The position numbers and the translations under genes are program-made. From assembly GCA_017466125.1 (NCBI GenBank), contig JAFTUS010000047.1, positions 1 through 40,287 on the forward strand: 40,287 nucleotides of DNA. Reading direction: 5' to 3'. Below the pieces are notes generated by a model. The model saw only the letters and a program-made list of their open reading frames with translations, was not told the DNA's origin and made no database searches. Origin of the DNA: Lentisphaeria bacterium (GTDB lineage Bacteria; Verrucomicrobiota; Lentisphaeria; Victivallales; Victivallaceae). Positions 24,159 through 32,838 of the stretch are shown in pieces (position 1 is the stretch's first letter; the number at the start of each line of letters is the position of its first letter).

Positions 24159-26486
24159 ATGAAAAATCTTGACTGTCTCGTTGATACCCCGGAAACAGCG
24201 GAGATCAAACGTTACGCACTGGAAACTCTGCGTGCCGATCTGGTCGGAGTCGCTGACATCAACCGTTTTTCCAACGCGCCCTTGCGGATGAGTCCGCAGG
24301 GAATTCTGCCTGCGGCACGTTCCGTTATCGTTATGGCGGTGCATCACCCCGATGCCGCTATGGAGCGCGGCGGTCTGGAACATCCTCAAATCATCGGACC
24401 TTACGCCATTCAATACTCCATGAACTGGCGGCTGGACGACATGAGTTACCGCATGAGCCGTTTCATTGAGGAACTCGGTTACGAAGCCGTACCGATCGCC
24501 TCATCCAATATCTGGCGTTACCGCGGTTACAAGGATCTGACTGCCCAATTTGCTCCTGATGTATCGCACATGCACTGTGCGGTTGCTGCGGGGCTTGCCG
24601 AATTCGGCTACAACGGACTTGCCATTACACCGGAATTCGGTGCGCATCAGCGGTTTGTGACGATCATCACCGATGCTGTGCTGACACCGTCCCCGCTGCT
24701 GGAACCGGGCAGCGTCTGCGACAACTGCATGATTTGCCGCAAAGAGTGCCGTTCCGGAGCGTTGAGCAAAGAGATCAACGGCTGGAACGAGGTCAAAATC
24801 GAAGACAAGGTCTACCGTTATGCCAATAAAAATCTCTGGCGTTGCGCCTGGGGCGAACATTTTGACCTCGATCTTGATCTACCCATTCCGGAACACGTTG
24901 ACGAAAAAGTGATCATGGAAGCCACTGTGAAATACGGCAGACGCGCCGGTGAAATGGGCTCCTGTCAGCGTTACTGCATTCCGAAACATTTGCGTTATTT
25001 CGACCGGGAATATACCAATGCCCCCCGCCGCCGCCGTCAGTTTATTGCCAATCCGGAATTGAAAGATGTTCCGTTCCACCGCGGCGTGTTTGAACAGGTG
25101 CGTGCCATGGCTGCCAACTGGGGCGTTGACAACGTGCTGATTGCAAGTGCCGACAGCGTAAAAGAGAAACTCAACTGCGATTTGGATAAACTTCTGCCCG
25201 GAGCCAAAACGATCGTTTCCATGATCGCCTGCCGCAACCCGTTTGAGGCGGATCTTACCAACCCCCGCGCCCATGAAAACCGTTTTGACAATGCCGTAAG
25301 CCCGATCCTTATTCAGGCGGGATACGATGCTGTCCGCCTGCTGGAAAATCACGGATTTACCGCCGGACAGATGTTTGAGTTCCCGGAAGATAAGTTGCAG
25401 GAAGTTCTGGCTGTTCCCGGAAAACAATTGCACACGGTCACGCTGCTGACCGATGCTCTGCTGCCGGAAACCGGCTGGAAACTGCCCGATAACCGTCCGT
25501 CCCGTGCTGTAACTCCGCAGAAACTCACCGCCCGCCTCCGGCGTGAAATGACCATGCGTGAGTGTGACCTTGTGGGGATCGCTCCGGCGGAGCGGGTCGA
25601 TGCGCTGGTTCCTCAACTGCAAAAGATTTTCGACGGCGAAATCGAATTGTCCGCCGTCAACAAAGCCGATACCATTTACAAACCGTACGAACCCGAAATC
25701 GTGGAGATCGAACGCAAAGTGACCGGTACAGATGCTTATTTGCCCAATGCAAAAAGTGTCATTATGCTGGGGTTGCGCATGCCGCACGGTTCTGTGGATA
25801 TCACAGCCCGTACTCCGGCGGAGGCGGCGGGGCCTTATGTGTTTGCGCAGTATGAAACGATCATGCGTCTCCGGGTGCTGGCATGGAATTTGATCGGTCG
25901 TCTGGAAGAGGCGGGGTACAAGGGGGCGTTGGCTCTGGATCTTCACAACACCGGTTCGGTCTGCTGGAATCCGCGCGGCAATTATCCGGATGCTTTCTGC
26001 AACGTTTTCGCAGCAGCGGCGGCGGGACTGGGAACGGTCAGTGAATGCGGAACGCTCGTCACACCCCAATTCGGTTCCAACATCCGTTTTGCGGCAGTCA
26101 TCACCGATGCTCCGCTGGAATACAATGAAGTGCTGAAAAATATGGTTCTGGAGTGTGCCAACTGCACAAAGAACTGTGTTGCCGCATGCAAAACCGCCGC
26201 TTTCGGCGACTTGAAACCGTTTGTGCTGGACGGCGTGGAAATGCCGTTCCGTAAAATCGACATCAACCGCTGCAACTGGGCAAAACGTTACAGTCTGGTT
26301 GCAAGCGAAGGCAATCAGTACACCGGCTGGCAGTTGGATGAAAAGTATCCTGAAAACGCCGATTTGAATGAATTGCGTGCGCAGCTCGATGCCGGTTTGC
26401 GCAAAGTTCCGCAGATCGAAAAGATCCGTCCCTGTAACTTTGAACAGTGCATTCTCGCCTGTCCGTACAGCCGCAAACAGGATTGA
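24159..26486 (+). CDS. Three-module epoxyqueuosine-reductase-like iron-sulfur protein
   Basis: 775 residues, no signal peptide. Module 1 (about 10-285) and module 3 (about 455-775) each look like the QueG/reductive-dehalogenase-type fold: ILPAARSVIVMAVHHP, ITPEFGAHQRFVTIITDA and cluster ligands C187, C190, C193, C197 in module 1; LPNAKSVIMLGLRMP, VTPQFGSNIRFAAVITDA and C666, C669, C673, C677 in module 3. Further cysteines (C269/C273; C705, C759, C764, C768) could help a second cluster. Module 2 (about 305-440) keeps LPGAKTIVSMIACRNP and LLTDALLPETG but has no cluster motif. QueG itself has one module of about 350 residues, so this is not queG. Reaction unknown; redox or corrinoid chemistry is inferred. 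ATG follows AAAGGAG. Confidence 0.75.
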   Translation: MKNLDCLVDTPETAEIKRYALETLRADLVGVADINRFSNAPLRMSPQGILPAARSVIVMAVHHPDAAMERGGLEHPQIIGPYAIQYSMNWRLDDMSYRMSRFIEELGYEAVPIASSNIWRYRGYKDLTAQFAPDVSHMHCAVAAGLAEFGYNGLAITPEFGAHQRFVTIITDAVLTPSPLLEPGSVCDNCMICRKECRSGALSKEINGWNEVKIEDKVYRYANKNLWRCAWGEHFDLDLDLPIPEHVDEKVIMEATVKYGRRAGEMGSCQRYCIPKHLRYFDREYTNAPRRRRQFIANPELKDVPFHRGVFEQVRAMAANWGVDNVLIASADSVKEKLNCDLDKLLPGAKTIVSMIACRNPFEADLTNPRAHENRFDNAVSPILIQAGYDAVRLLENHGFTAGQMFEFPEDKLQEVLAVPGKQLHTVTLLTDALLPETGWKLPDNRPSRAVTPQKLTARLRREMTMRECDLVGIAPAERVDALVPQLQKIFDGEIELSAVNKADTIYKPYEPEIVEIERKVTGTDAYLPNAKSVIMLGLRMPHGSVDITARTPAEAAGPYVFAQYETIMRLRVLAWNLIGRLEEAGYKGALALDLHNTGSVCWNPRGNYPDAFCNVFAAAAAGLGTVSECGTLVTPQFGSNIRFAAVITDAPLEYNEVLKNMVLECANCTKNCVAACKTAAFGDLKPFVLDGVEMPFRKIDINRCNWAKRYSLVASEGNQYTGWQLDEKYPENADLNELRAQLDAGLRKVPQIEKIRPCNFEQCILACPYSRKQD

Positions 26487-26495
26487 TTGCAGTAC

Positions 26496-26537
26496 AAAAA
26501 AACTGCCGCTTGCCTTTATGGGGGCGGCAGTTTTTTT
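26496..26537. terminator. Bidirectional terminator between convergent genes
   Basis: A perfect 14-bp stem AAAAAAACTGCCGC (26496-26509) / GCGGCAGTTTTTTT (26524-26537) follows the iron-sulfur protein stop by 9 bp. A second small hairpin GCCTCC/GGAGGC lies at 26544-26561 next to the creD stop. Confidence 0.88.
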
Positions 26538-26574
26538 CTTTACGCCTCCAGTGGCGGAGGCGGGTACACTTGAG

Positions 26575-27735
26575 TTAGCGGCGGTTCAGTTTTCCGGTCA
26601 GAACCATCGTAAACGCAAGCAGAATGATCAGAACGCATGTCCCGGCAAAGAGAGCCATCTCTTCCATCCGCAGAATAAAGTAATTCAGCGCATAGGCAAG
26701 GGAGAATACACCCCCCAGCAGAAGAGCGGGTTTGAGCCGGTTGAAAATCATGCGGGCGTAAAAGACGGTCAGGGCAATCACGATCACACTGCTGATGATA
26801 TAACTGATCAAAAAGCCGCATTTTTCAGAAAATGCCAACAGCATGAGGTAGAAAAGTATCGGTGTAAGCGCACTGACCAGATACTGGATCTCATGAACGT
26901 AGATTTTGCAGAAGTGTTCCGCAGCAAGAAATGCTCCGAAGAAAATCACCAGAAAGAGGGTCGCATAACGCAGAAAACGCAGTACGCTTGCGTAATCGCT
27001 GGTGGGAAGATGAAATTTCGTCTCCACTCTTTCGCGGTACAGATGTTGGGAAAAACTCCACTCTGCGCTGAAAAATTTATTTTCGATATGACGTTTGTCA
27101 GGCAGAACGACACCCGAAAATCCGGGAGCGGACCATGCGCCTTTCACCTTCAAACTGCCGTATGCGACAAACTGAATACTTTCTGCGCCTGACAGTGAAA
27201 ATTTGATATGGCATTTGACTGCGCCTTTTTCTGTTTCGGGAATGAAAAAATGATAGCCGGTCGTTTCCTTGAACGTCGGAACTTCTTTTCCATTGACTGT
27301 AACGACAATATTTTGCGCACTTTCTTTGGCAAGAACGACTTTGCGTTCCTGTTTTTCTTTCTGGCGGAAGATCATATCCATCTGGATATCAGCCCGGTAA
27401 ACAACGGTCTGATAAATGCCGCGGTAACGGACTTCAGGAACGAGTTCGGCGGAGACCCGGTAATCTTCCGGCAGCAGAACGCCGCGGTACGGTACGGGGA
27501 TCAGCGGACTTATTTTGCCCCATGCGGCAGATATTTCATTTTGCACCTGTTTGTATTTTCTCTCACGTTCAGTACCGATTTCATTGATAAAGAACAGCGG
27601 GATCTGAAAGATGAAGAGAGCCGCTGTGATGATCAGCAGTTTCTTGACGATTGCCGGCAGTTTGAACGGCAGAAGCTCCGCTGTTTGGGTGTTATTGTTT
27701 TCGGCATCGGCAGTTTTTTGCAGTTCTTCACTCAT
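26575..27735 (-). CDS. creD: CreD-type inner-membrane protein
   Basis: 386 residues. An N-terminal membrane segment (about 31-50) is followed by the family signature GTERERKYKQVQNEISAAWG and PVPYRG, a beta-rich extracytoplasmic domain (about 75-265), and five or six membrane helices (from YATLFLVIFFGAFLAAEHF to the end), with QYLVSALTPILFYLMLLAFS and ILRMEEMALFAG as CreD landmarks. In enterobacteria CreD belongs to the CreBC regulon and affects envelope stress and colicin tolerance; the exact activity is unknown. Here its start overlaps the zinc-motif gene (ATGA), placing it in a sigma-factor operon in place of a two-component system. Confidence 0.88.
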   Translation of the reverse strand: MSEELQKTADAENNNTQTAELLPFKLPAIVKKLLIITAALFIFQIPLFFINEIGTERERKYKQVQNEISAAWGKISPLIPVPYRGVLLPEDYRVSAELVPEVRYRGIYQTVVYRADIQMDMIFRQKEKQERKVVLAKESAQNIVVTVNGKEVPTFKETTGYHFFIPETEKGAVKCHIKFSLSGAESIQFVAYGSLKVKGAWSAPGFSGVVLPDKRHIENKFFSAEWSFSQHLYRERVETKFHLPTSDYASVLRFLRYATLFLVIFFGAFLAAEHFCKIYVHEIQYLVSALTPILFYLMLLAFSEKCGFLISYIISSVIVIALTVFYARMIFNRLKPALLLGGVFSLAYALNYFILRMEEMALFAGTCVLIILLAFTMVLTGKLNRR

Positions 27736-27944
27736 TTTGCAGTTTCCTTTCTTTGTTGATGTTGATAGAGTTGAACGGAGGTACGCAGTTCTGCCAGAAA
27801 CTGATCCTCATTTTTTAATTCATTGAAAAGAGCGGTACATGTTTTGCACGTTCCCAAATGGGCCGAACAACCGATACGGCTCAATACGGACATGTGTCCG
27901 TTGCGGTAAAGTTCCAATTCTTCTTTTGTGTAGTGTTTCATCAT
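27732..27944 (-). CDS. Short zinc-motif anti-sigma-like protein
   Basis: 70 residues, no membrane segment. HLGTCKTC is an H-x3-C-x2-C motif, as in ZAS/zf-HC2 anti-sigma domains, preceded by the usual helix (KEELELYRNGHMS) and followed by a charged helix. It overlaps the sigma factor stop (ATGA) upstream and the creD start (ATGA) downstream, so the three are translationally coupled. It probably binds the ECF sigma factor. Because it lacks a transmembrane or sensor part, release might depend on redox, zinc or a partner such as the CreD-like protein (inference). Confidence 0.78.
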   Translation of the reverse strand: MMKHYTKEELELYRNGHMSVLSRIGCSAHLGTCKTCTALFNELKNEDQFLAELRTSVQLYQHQQRKETAK

Positions 27945-28555
27945 TTCTCCTCCAAATCTCTGATGATCTCTTTCAAAGCGGCGATACAGCGGCTTTTTGC
28001 GACATAGACGGAAGAAAGTGAAATGTTCAGAAATTCCGCAACTTCCTGAACCGGGCGGTTTTGCAGAGCATACATTTCAAAGGCGACGTATGTTTCTGAT
28101 TGGACATGTCCTTTCAGTTCAACGAGTGCCATATTGAGAATATGCTTGCGCCACTCATCATTCCAGGCATTTTCCCACTCATCGGCAGAGGGCAGCGGCG
28201 GCAGGTTTTCATCGTCGATGCTGGCGGTGGGGTGTTTTACCCGGCTGCGGTAAATACGGATCGCCTGATAGCGGATCAGTTTTCGCAGATAATGCCGGAA
28301 CCGTCCTTTGCCCGGATCATATTTGAAAACGACATGTTCCGGTACATTGTCGGGGGCGAATTTGCCGACAATATCTTTGCTGAAGATTTCCACCATAACT
28401 TTCTGGATGAGTTCTTCATTCTCATCCGGCGTCAGATTGCAATCCTGGCCGCAGAGCCAGATCAACGGTTTGTAGGCATCGTAAAACTCGCGCCACGAAA
28501 CTTCGTCGCCGCTGCGCATTTTAGCCAATAATGATTTTCTTGTAGTAAACGCCAT
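27941..28555 (-). CDS. ECF-type RNA polymerase sigma factor
   Basis: About 204 residues from the ATG at 28555, which has AAAGGA 9 bases upstream; an ATG at 28573 overlaps that site and is less likely. Region 2 spans roughly residues 10-95 (SWREFYDAYKPLIWLCGQDC, GKGRFRHYLRKLIRYQAI). Region 4 is near the end (VQEVAEFLNISLSSVYVAKS). The spacing and the long insertion between the core helices resemble the sigma factors of Planctomycetota that are linked to Ser/Thr kinases. It precedes an anti-sigma-like gene and follows two kinase genes, so phosphorylation is a possible control. Confidence 0.88.
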   Translation of the reverse strand: MAFTTRKSLLAKMRSGDEVSWREFYDAYKPLIWLCGQDCNLTPDENEELIQKVMVEIFSKDIVGKFAPDNVPEHVVFKYDPGKGRFRHYLRKLIRYQAIRIYRSRVKHPTASIDDENLPPLPSADEWENAWNDEWRKHILNMALVELKGHVQSETYVAFEMYALQNRPVQEVAEFLNISLSSVYVAKSRCIAALKEIIRDLEEK

Positions 28556-28621
28556 TTGTTCAGTTCCTTTCATCTGCCTACTGACTGCAAAAGAGAATGG
28601 ATATCTTACACCGGATTAAAA

Positions 28622-30106
28622 TTATTTTTCAAAATTCAATGTTTTCAATACAGCCTCAAATTGTTTTTTCAGTTTTTTTGCTTTTTCAGTTTTGCAGGAA
28701 AGGCCGATAAATACATATTTGTTCCCGATTTTGATAATATAATTATTGCAGGTACTGCCGGTATTGGGATTTGAAAAATCCACAAAATAACAGATATATC
28801 CATTGAGGAGTATTTGCCCGTTTCCTTTTATTTCAGTTTCGAGCAAAGAGTGTTTCTGCAATAGGATTTTGTCTAATTCCTGTCGGCTTGGCGAATTTGA
28901 AATCATAAACATTTTGACACAGTTGCGGTAGTCTTGGGGATCGCAAATAATAAATTCCACTCCGTCTGCCAAAGCCTTCTGGTTTTCGCTATTGCGGTGA
29001 AACAGTTCAAGCCACTCCGGCATCTGTACTACTCCTACGATGGGTGATATTTTTTTCAGGAACTGCCACTCTGCCGGAATTGTCATTGATAATTTCAGTT
29101 GTTCGCTGCGGATTTCTCTGGTCGGCACTTCTGATAAATCAAAGGGTTTGTTTTCTATCCAAATCCAGTAAATGATAATTCCGATCAACAGCAGTAAAAC
29201 AGAACGTTTAAACAGCCGCCAACTCGTCCGGAGCATCCATTTCCACCAATATACCACACCTTTTTTTGCATCAGCAATACGGTCAGAAAGATGTTCGCCG
29301 TTTTGCAGTTTCCGTTTGATCAGCGTGAATTCAGTTTCTACTTTTTCAATGTTGTTCAGGCGCAGATAAGGGTCTTTTCTGCACATGGCAAGAGCGAGGC
29401 GGAAAAAATATTTTGTTGCTCCAAGCAGCGGCAGATCTTGAGGAACAGCAGGAAACTCCTCCGGATTTTTACCGGTTACGGCACAGTAAATCACTTTGCC
29501 GAAGGCATAAAGATCATTCTGTTGGCGGGAAGTTCGGTCTGTTGAGTCGGATGCTTCGAATGCCCGCTCCTCCGGAGGGATAAATTCCCATGTTCCAGCC
29601 AGTTGCGTCATCGTCACCGAAAGCGATGACAACAAGCCGATATCCGCAATTTTGGGGACTCCTTTGACAAAGAGGATATTATCCGGTTTTATGTCCCGGT
29701 GGGTAAAACCAGCCTTGTGGATCTGCCGGATACCGTCAAACACTTCGGTTAATACATTTTCCAATTCATTTTGCGGAAGCGGTCCGTTCTGCAAACGGCG
29801 GGCGAGGGTATCGGGGATATATTCATACGGGCTTACCGAGTCTGCCGCTTCCATGGTATAAAAAAAGTTTTCGTCATCTTCTTCGACGTGAAAAATCTGC
29901 AGCAGACCGGGGGCATTTTCGGTGATTTTTCGATAATTTATGACACCTTTCAATTCCCGTTCCCAATGGGCACCGAGTTTCCGTTTGGAAATGATTTTGA
30001 CCGCCATGTTTTTCCCGGAAATATCTTCGCAGTACCAGACCGTACCGTAAGCCCCGCTGCCGCAGAGTTCCAACAATTTCAAACCATGAAAAATACGTTC
30101 AGCCAT
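28622..30106 (-). CDS. Membrane Ser/Thr protein kinase (kinase B)
   Basis: 494 residues. Cytoplasmic kinase domain 8-270: Gly loop GSGAYG (16-21), VAIK-type lysine K37, catalytic D138 in HRDIKPDN, metal-binding D155 in a DIG variant of DFG, and activation segment ending FIPPEE. One membrane helix (about 302-317) leads to a C-terminal extracytoplasmic domain of about 175 residues (LKLSMTIPAEWQF) with no named family. Its ATG starts 1 bp after the stop of kinase A, its paralogue, so the pair is co-translated. Targets are unknown; the ECF sigma factor 66 bp downstream is the obvious candidate. Confidence 0.92.
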   Translation of the reverse strand: MAERIFHGLKLLELCGSGAYGTVWYCEDISGKNMAVKIISKRKLGAHWERELKGVINYRKITENAPGLLQIFHVEEDDENFFYTMEAADSVSPYEYIPDTLARRLQNGPLPQNELENVLTEVFDGIRQIHKAGFTHRDIKPDNILFVKGVPKIADIGLLSSLSVTMTQLAGTWEFIPPEERAFEASDSTDRTSRQQNDLYAFGKVIYCAVTGKNPEEFPAVPQDLPLLGATKYFFRLALAMCRKDPYLRLNNIEKVETEFTLIKRKLQNGEHLSDRIADAKKGVVYWWKWMLRTSWRLFKRSVLLLLIGIIIYWIWIENKPFDLSEVPTREIRSEQLKLSMTIPAEWQFLKKISPIVGVVQMPEWLELFHRNSENQKALADGVEFIICDPQDYRNCVKMFMISNSPSRQELDKILLQKHSLLETEIKGNGQILLNGYICYFVDFSNPNTGSTCNNYIIKIGNKYVFIGLSCKTEKAKKLKKQFEAVLKTLNFEK

Positions 30107-30107
30107 T

Positions 30108-31664
30108 TTATTTCCCCATCTTCAAAGTGGCAAGAGCCGCAGTAAATTCCTGCTGGCGGACTGCAAATGTTTCAGCTCCGGCGGAGAAGGTGAGCTGAAT
30201 GATTTTATCCCCGGATTGAATCATGTACAAACAGGTGCGCAACGGCAGCTGCTTGATGGCAAAATCCATGAAAATACAAAAATTCCCCTGGATTTGTGTA
30301 TGCTTGAAATCATATATTTCCAACTGCATTTTCATCTGTTCAGCATATTGCTGTTTCAGGCGGAAACGGCATTCGTCAAGAGGGATTTGTTTTAATGGTT
30401 CCAGAGAACCGGGCATGACAGCAATCAAAACCTGATCGGGAAACGCCTTGTCGAAATTACAAATGATGACTCCCTGACCGTTTTGAGCAAACAGTTGTGC
30501 CAACTGAAGCAATTCTGCTGAATAGTTTTGCTGCGTCTCCTCCGGAGGCGGTGTTTTTTGAACAAACGCTTTCAATGTTTCCGGAGTCATTATTTCCCAG
30601 TGAAAAGGAATGTCCATCGTAATATTTTTATCCGTTTTATGGACATACTTTTTTGTTTTCTGTTTGGTGATGTCAAAGGGGGGAGCGGGTTTCCAGAACC
30701 AGTAGGCGGCAGTTCCTCCGAGGAGGAGAAAAAGCAGCATGAGATACCAGAATTTGCCCATGATTTTGCCGGAACGGAACAAATGATTTTTCAGTTCGCT
30801 CAAATTGTATTTTACTGCGTAAGTCAAACGGTCTCTAAACGTTTCTCCGGTCAGAAGTTTCCGTTCGATTTCGGCAAATTCGACGGCAACATCCCCGATG
30901 TTATCCAATCGTCCTTCCGGTTCTTTGCGGCAAAGTTGAAATGCGAGACGCAGAAAGAATTTCAATGGCAGAGAGAGCGGCAAACCTTTGGGTACAGCAG
31001 GATAATCCGACGGGGAATTTCCGGTAGCCGCACAATAAATGACTTTACCGAAAGCGTAAAGGTCGTTGCGCTGACGGGAGAGCGGATCGGTGGAACCCGC
31101 AGTTTCGGCAGTACGTTCTTCCGGCGGGATGAATTCCAGAGTTCCGGCAAGTTGAGTCATCGTAACGGAGTGTGCCGACAACAGTCCGATATCCGCAAGT
31201 TTGGGGACACCCTTGACAAAGAGAATATTATCCGGCTTGATGTCACGGTGGGTAAAGCCGGCAGCATGGATGGTCCGGATTCCGGTAAAAATCCCGGAGA
31301 GAATACGGAAAAGATCATTGGGGGATACCGGACCATTTTGCAGACGGGCGGCAAGCGTGTCGGGCTGATACTGACAGGCGTCCAAACTGTCAGCGGGTTC
31401 CATGGTGTAGAAGAAAGATTCTTCATCCTCTTCCACATGAAATATTTGCAACAGAGAGAGGTGTTCTTCCGTGATGCGGCAGTAGTTGCGAACTCCCCGC
31501 AGTTCACGTTCCCAGTGCGAACCGAGTTTCTTTTTGGAGAGGATCTTCAAAGCCATGCGCCTGCCGGAAATATCTTCGCAATACCAGACTTCTCCGTAAG
31601 CCCCGCTGCCGCAGAGTTCAAGAAGCCTCAACCCATGAAAAACCCGCTCCATTCCAAACCTCAT
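30108..31664 (-). CDS. Membrane Ser/Thr protein kinase (kinase A)
   Basis: 518 residues, paralogous to kinase B over the whole length. Landmarks: Gly loop GSGAYG, lysine K40, catalytic D141 in HRDIKPDN, D158 in DIG, membrane helix about 304-324 and a C-terminal outer domain (NITMDIPFHWEIM). The alternative start at codon 5 (31652) aligns better with kinase B and has AGGT upstream; either is possible. It is the first gene of the presumed five-gene transcript kinase A, kinase B, sigma factor, zinc protein, CreD. A 23-bp palindrome lies 22 bp ahead of the ATG. The two outer domains could sense related signals or form a heterodimer (inference). Confidence 0.92.
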   Translation of the reverse strand: MRFGMERVFHGLRLLELCGSGAYGEVWYCEDISGRRMALKILSKKKLGSHWERELRGVRNYCRITEEHLSLLQIFHVEEDEESFFYTMEPADSLDACQYQPDTLAARLQNGPVSPNDLFRILSGIFTGIRTIHAAGFTHRDIKPDNILFVKGVPKLADIGLLSAHSVTMTQLAGTLEFIPPEERTAETAGSTDPLSRQRNDLYAFGKVIYCAATGNSPSDYPAVPKGLPLSLPLKFFLRLAFQLCRKEPEGRLDNIGDVAVEFAEIERKLLTGETFRDRLTYAVKYNLSELKNHLFRSGKIMGKFWYLMLLFLLLGGTAAYWFWKPAPPFDITKQKTKKYVHKTDKNITMDIPFHWEIMTPETLKAFVQKTPPPEETQQNYSAELLQLAQLFAQNGQGVIICNFDKAFPDQVLIAVMPGSLEPLKQIPLDECRFRLKQQYAEQMKMQLEIYDFKHTQIQGNFCIFMDFAIKQLPLRTCLYMIQSGDKIIQLTFSAGAETFAVRQQEFTAALATLKMGK

Positions 31665-31685
31665 TTTCTCAACTGTTACGATTTT

Positions 31686-31708
31686 AATTTTGAACTCTGT
31701 TCAAAATT
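31686..31708. promoter_or_regulatory. 23-bp palindrome ahead of the kinase operon
   Basis: AATTTTGAAC and GTTCAAAATT are perfect inverted arms around TCT, 22 bp from the kinase A start. Directly beyond it GGGCAGA/TCTGCCC forms another stem (near 31732-31755), within a C/G-rich leader. It could be an operator or a leader-RNA structure. No matching site was found elsewhere in the window. Confidence 0.6.
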
Positions 31709-31825
31709 ACCCCCCTCCGGGGCAGAAAAGACAATCTGCCCTATACTATGCCTGTGGGGGAGGGGTTATAACGTACCATAAATCATATTTTTTTCAAGCG
31801 CAGAAAAAGGATTTTTTCAAAAAAA

Positions 31826-32653
31826 TCACGAATTTTTATTTTCTGAAATCACTTTTTTCAGAAAGGATACCGAAACCGGAAAACGGCAACCGTTCAACCG
31901 GAAATAAATCCAACTGAAAATACTTGATAAAATCGTTATTGCAAGGGAGATGCCCCACACCCAAAGTAACCATTCGAAATCAACAAAGGCATCGGACCAA
32001 TGGAATTCCAAGAAGACATTCAGATAGAGAATCCAGAAAGATAACCTTGCTATCCAAAGAAAAACAGCAGGAACCCTTTTTACCGCGAATAAAAAGTATA
32101 ATCTTTTCATACTGAATTTTTTCAGCAGTTCCAAAGAATATTGCTCGCCTTGCCGGAGCAGTTCCGGTCGGGCAAGAAAGACTTTCCAGAAAAAAAGCAA
32201 TATCAAAAAAGAGATAATCCAGAGTCCCCAACAACACAACAATATACTAATGATAAAATTGACGTAAAAATGATCCATCACCTCATCAAAGATAACGAAA
32301 AAATCATGCCGGAACAGTAAAATCCAACCCAGCCCAATTGAGTATAATGCTGTAAATAAAAAAGTTATGATCATGCACCTCTTGAGTTTTGGCAAGGTCA
32401 GGTTTCTGCTCACGATAATATATCTTATCGGACTAATTCCCACATACATCAACCCAACGACACTCGAAATCAGAGGTAGATAAACAGAAATATTAGAATA
32501 ATGCTTTGGGGAAGGCCATATAATAGTACACAGCAATAAATTGAGCAAAAGCAAAAAAGTGATTGTAAGCCACGAAATATTCAGCAGACCGGTCAGAAAC
32601 AATTTTCTTTTTAACTGCATTTCGTTCAAATCATTTATTTTTATTGACATCAT
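31826..32653 (-). CDS. Multi-pass membrane protein, unknown
   Basis: 275 residues from the ATG at 32653 (AAAGGA upstream); a longer frame from 32713 has no ribosome binding site. Hydrophobic stretches give about six membrane helices in three pairs (ISWLTITFLLLLNLLLCTI, ITFLFTALYSIGLGWILLF, FIISILLCCWGLWIISFLIL, a helix near 215-235, and the last pair near 240-265). No family motif was recognised. It follows a 21-residue membrane-type peptide by 17 bp and is AT-rich compared with the sugar loci. Function unknown. Confidence 0.75.
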   Translation of the reverse strand: MMSIKINDLNEMQLKRKLFLTGLLNISWLTITFLLLLNLLLCTIIWPSPKHYSNISVYLPLISSVVGLMYVGISPIRYIIVSRNLTLPKLKRCMIITFLFTALYSIGLGWILLFRHDFFVIFDEVMDHFYVNFIISILLCCWGLWIISFLILLFFWKVFLARPELLRQGEQYSLELLKKFSMKRLYFLFAVKRVPAVFLWIARLSFWILYLNVFLEFHWSDAFVDFEWLLWVWGISLAITILSSIFSWIYFRLNGCRFPVSVSFLKKVISENKNS

Positions 32654-32670
32654 TTTATATTCCTTTCGTT

Positions 32671-32736
32671 TCAATAATAAGAGAGCAGAAGAGCAAGCAG
32701 AATAAGACCCCAATCTATTGTTGTAAAATCAAACAT
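32671..32736 (-). CDS. 21-residue membrane peptide with strong ribosome binding site
   Basis: ATG 32736 follows AAGGAGGAAAAA, the best ribosome binding site in this part of the window. The product begins MFDFTTIDWG and continues as a Leu-rich hydrophobic tail ending SYY. It ends 17 bp before the membrane protein start at 32653, so both are probably on one transcript. It may be a small membrane subunit or a translational coupling leader. Too short for family recognition. Confidence 0.55.
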   Translation of the reverse strand: MFDFTTIDWGLILLALLLSYY

Positions 32737-32793
32737 TTTTTCCTCCTTGTGATTGAATTGTTGATACTGTTTGCGTTTTGTCCCCTCGCGGGG

Positions 32794-32830
32794 GCCGCCG
32801 CCGCAGACGGAAAATGCCTGCGGCGGCGGC
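32794..32830. other. GC-rich hairpin upstream of the small membrane peptide
   Basis: GCCGCCGCCGCAG (32794-32806) and CTGCGGCGGCGGC (32818-32830) form a perfect 13-bp stem with an 11-base loop in an otherwise AT-rich stretch. It is not followed by a T run on either strand, so it is not a simple terminator. It lies on the transcript between the 16-residue and 21-residue ORFs. Confidence 0.75.
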
Positions 32831-32838
32831 TGGACTTA

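Noticed and set aside
24879..26069. 396-residue minus-strand open frame
   Set aside because: Antisense to the iron-sulfur protein; rich in Arg, His and Gln as expected from a reversed GC-rich gene, with no start signal.
24159..26486. Annotation as queG
   Set aside because: The protein is twice the normal length with three modules and divergent cysteine spacing, so the queuosine function cannot be assumed.
30528..31781. 417-residue plus-strand open frame
   Set aside because: Antisense to kinase A; the kinase motifs decide the strand.
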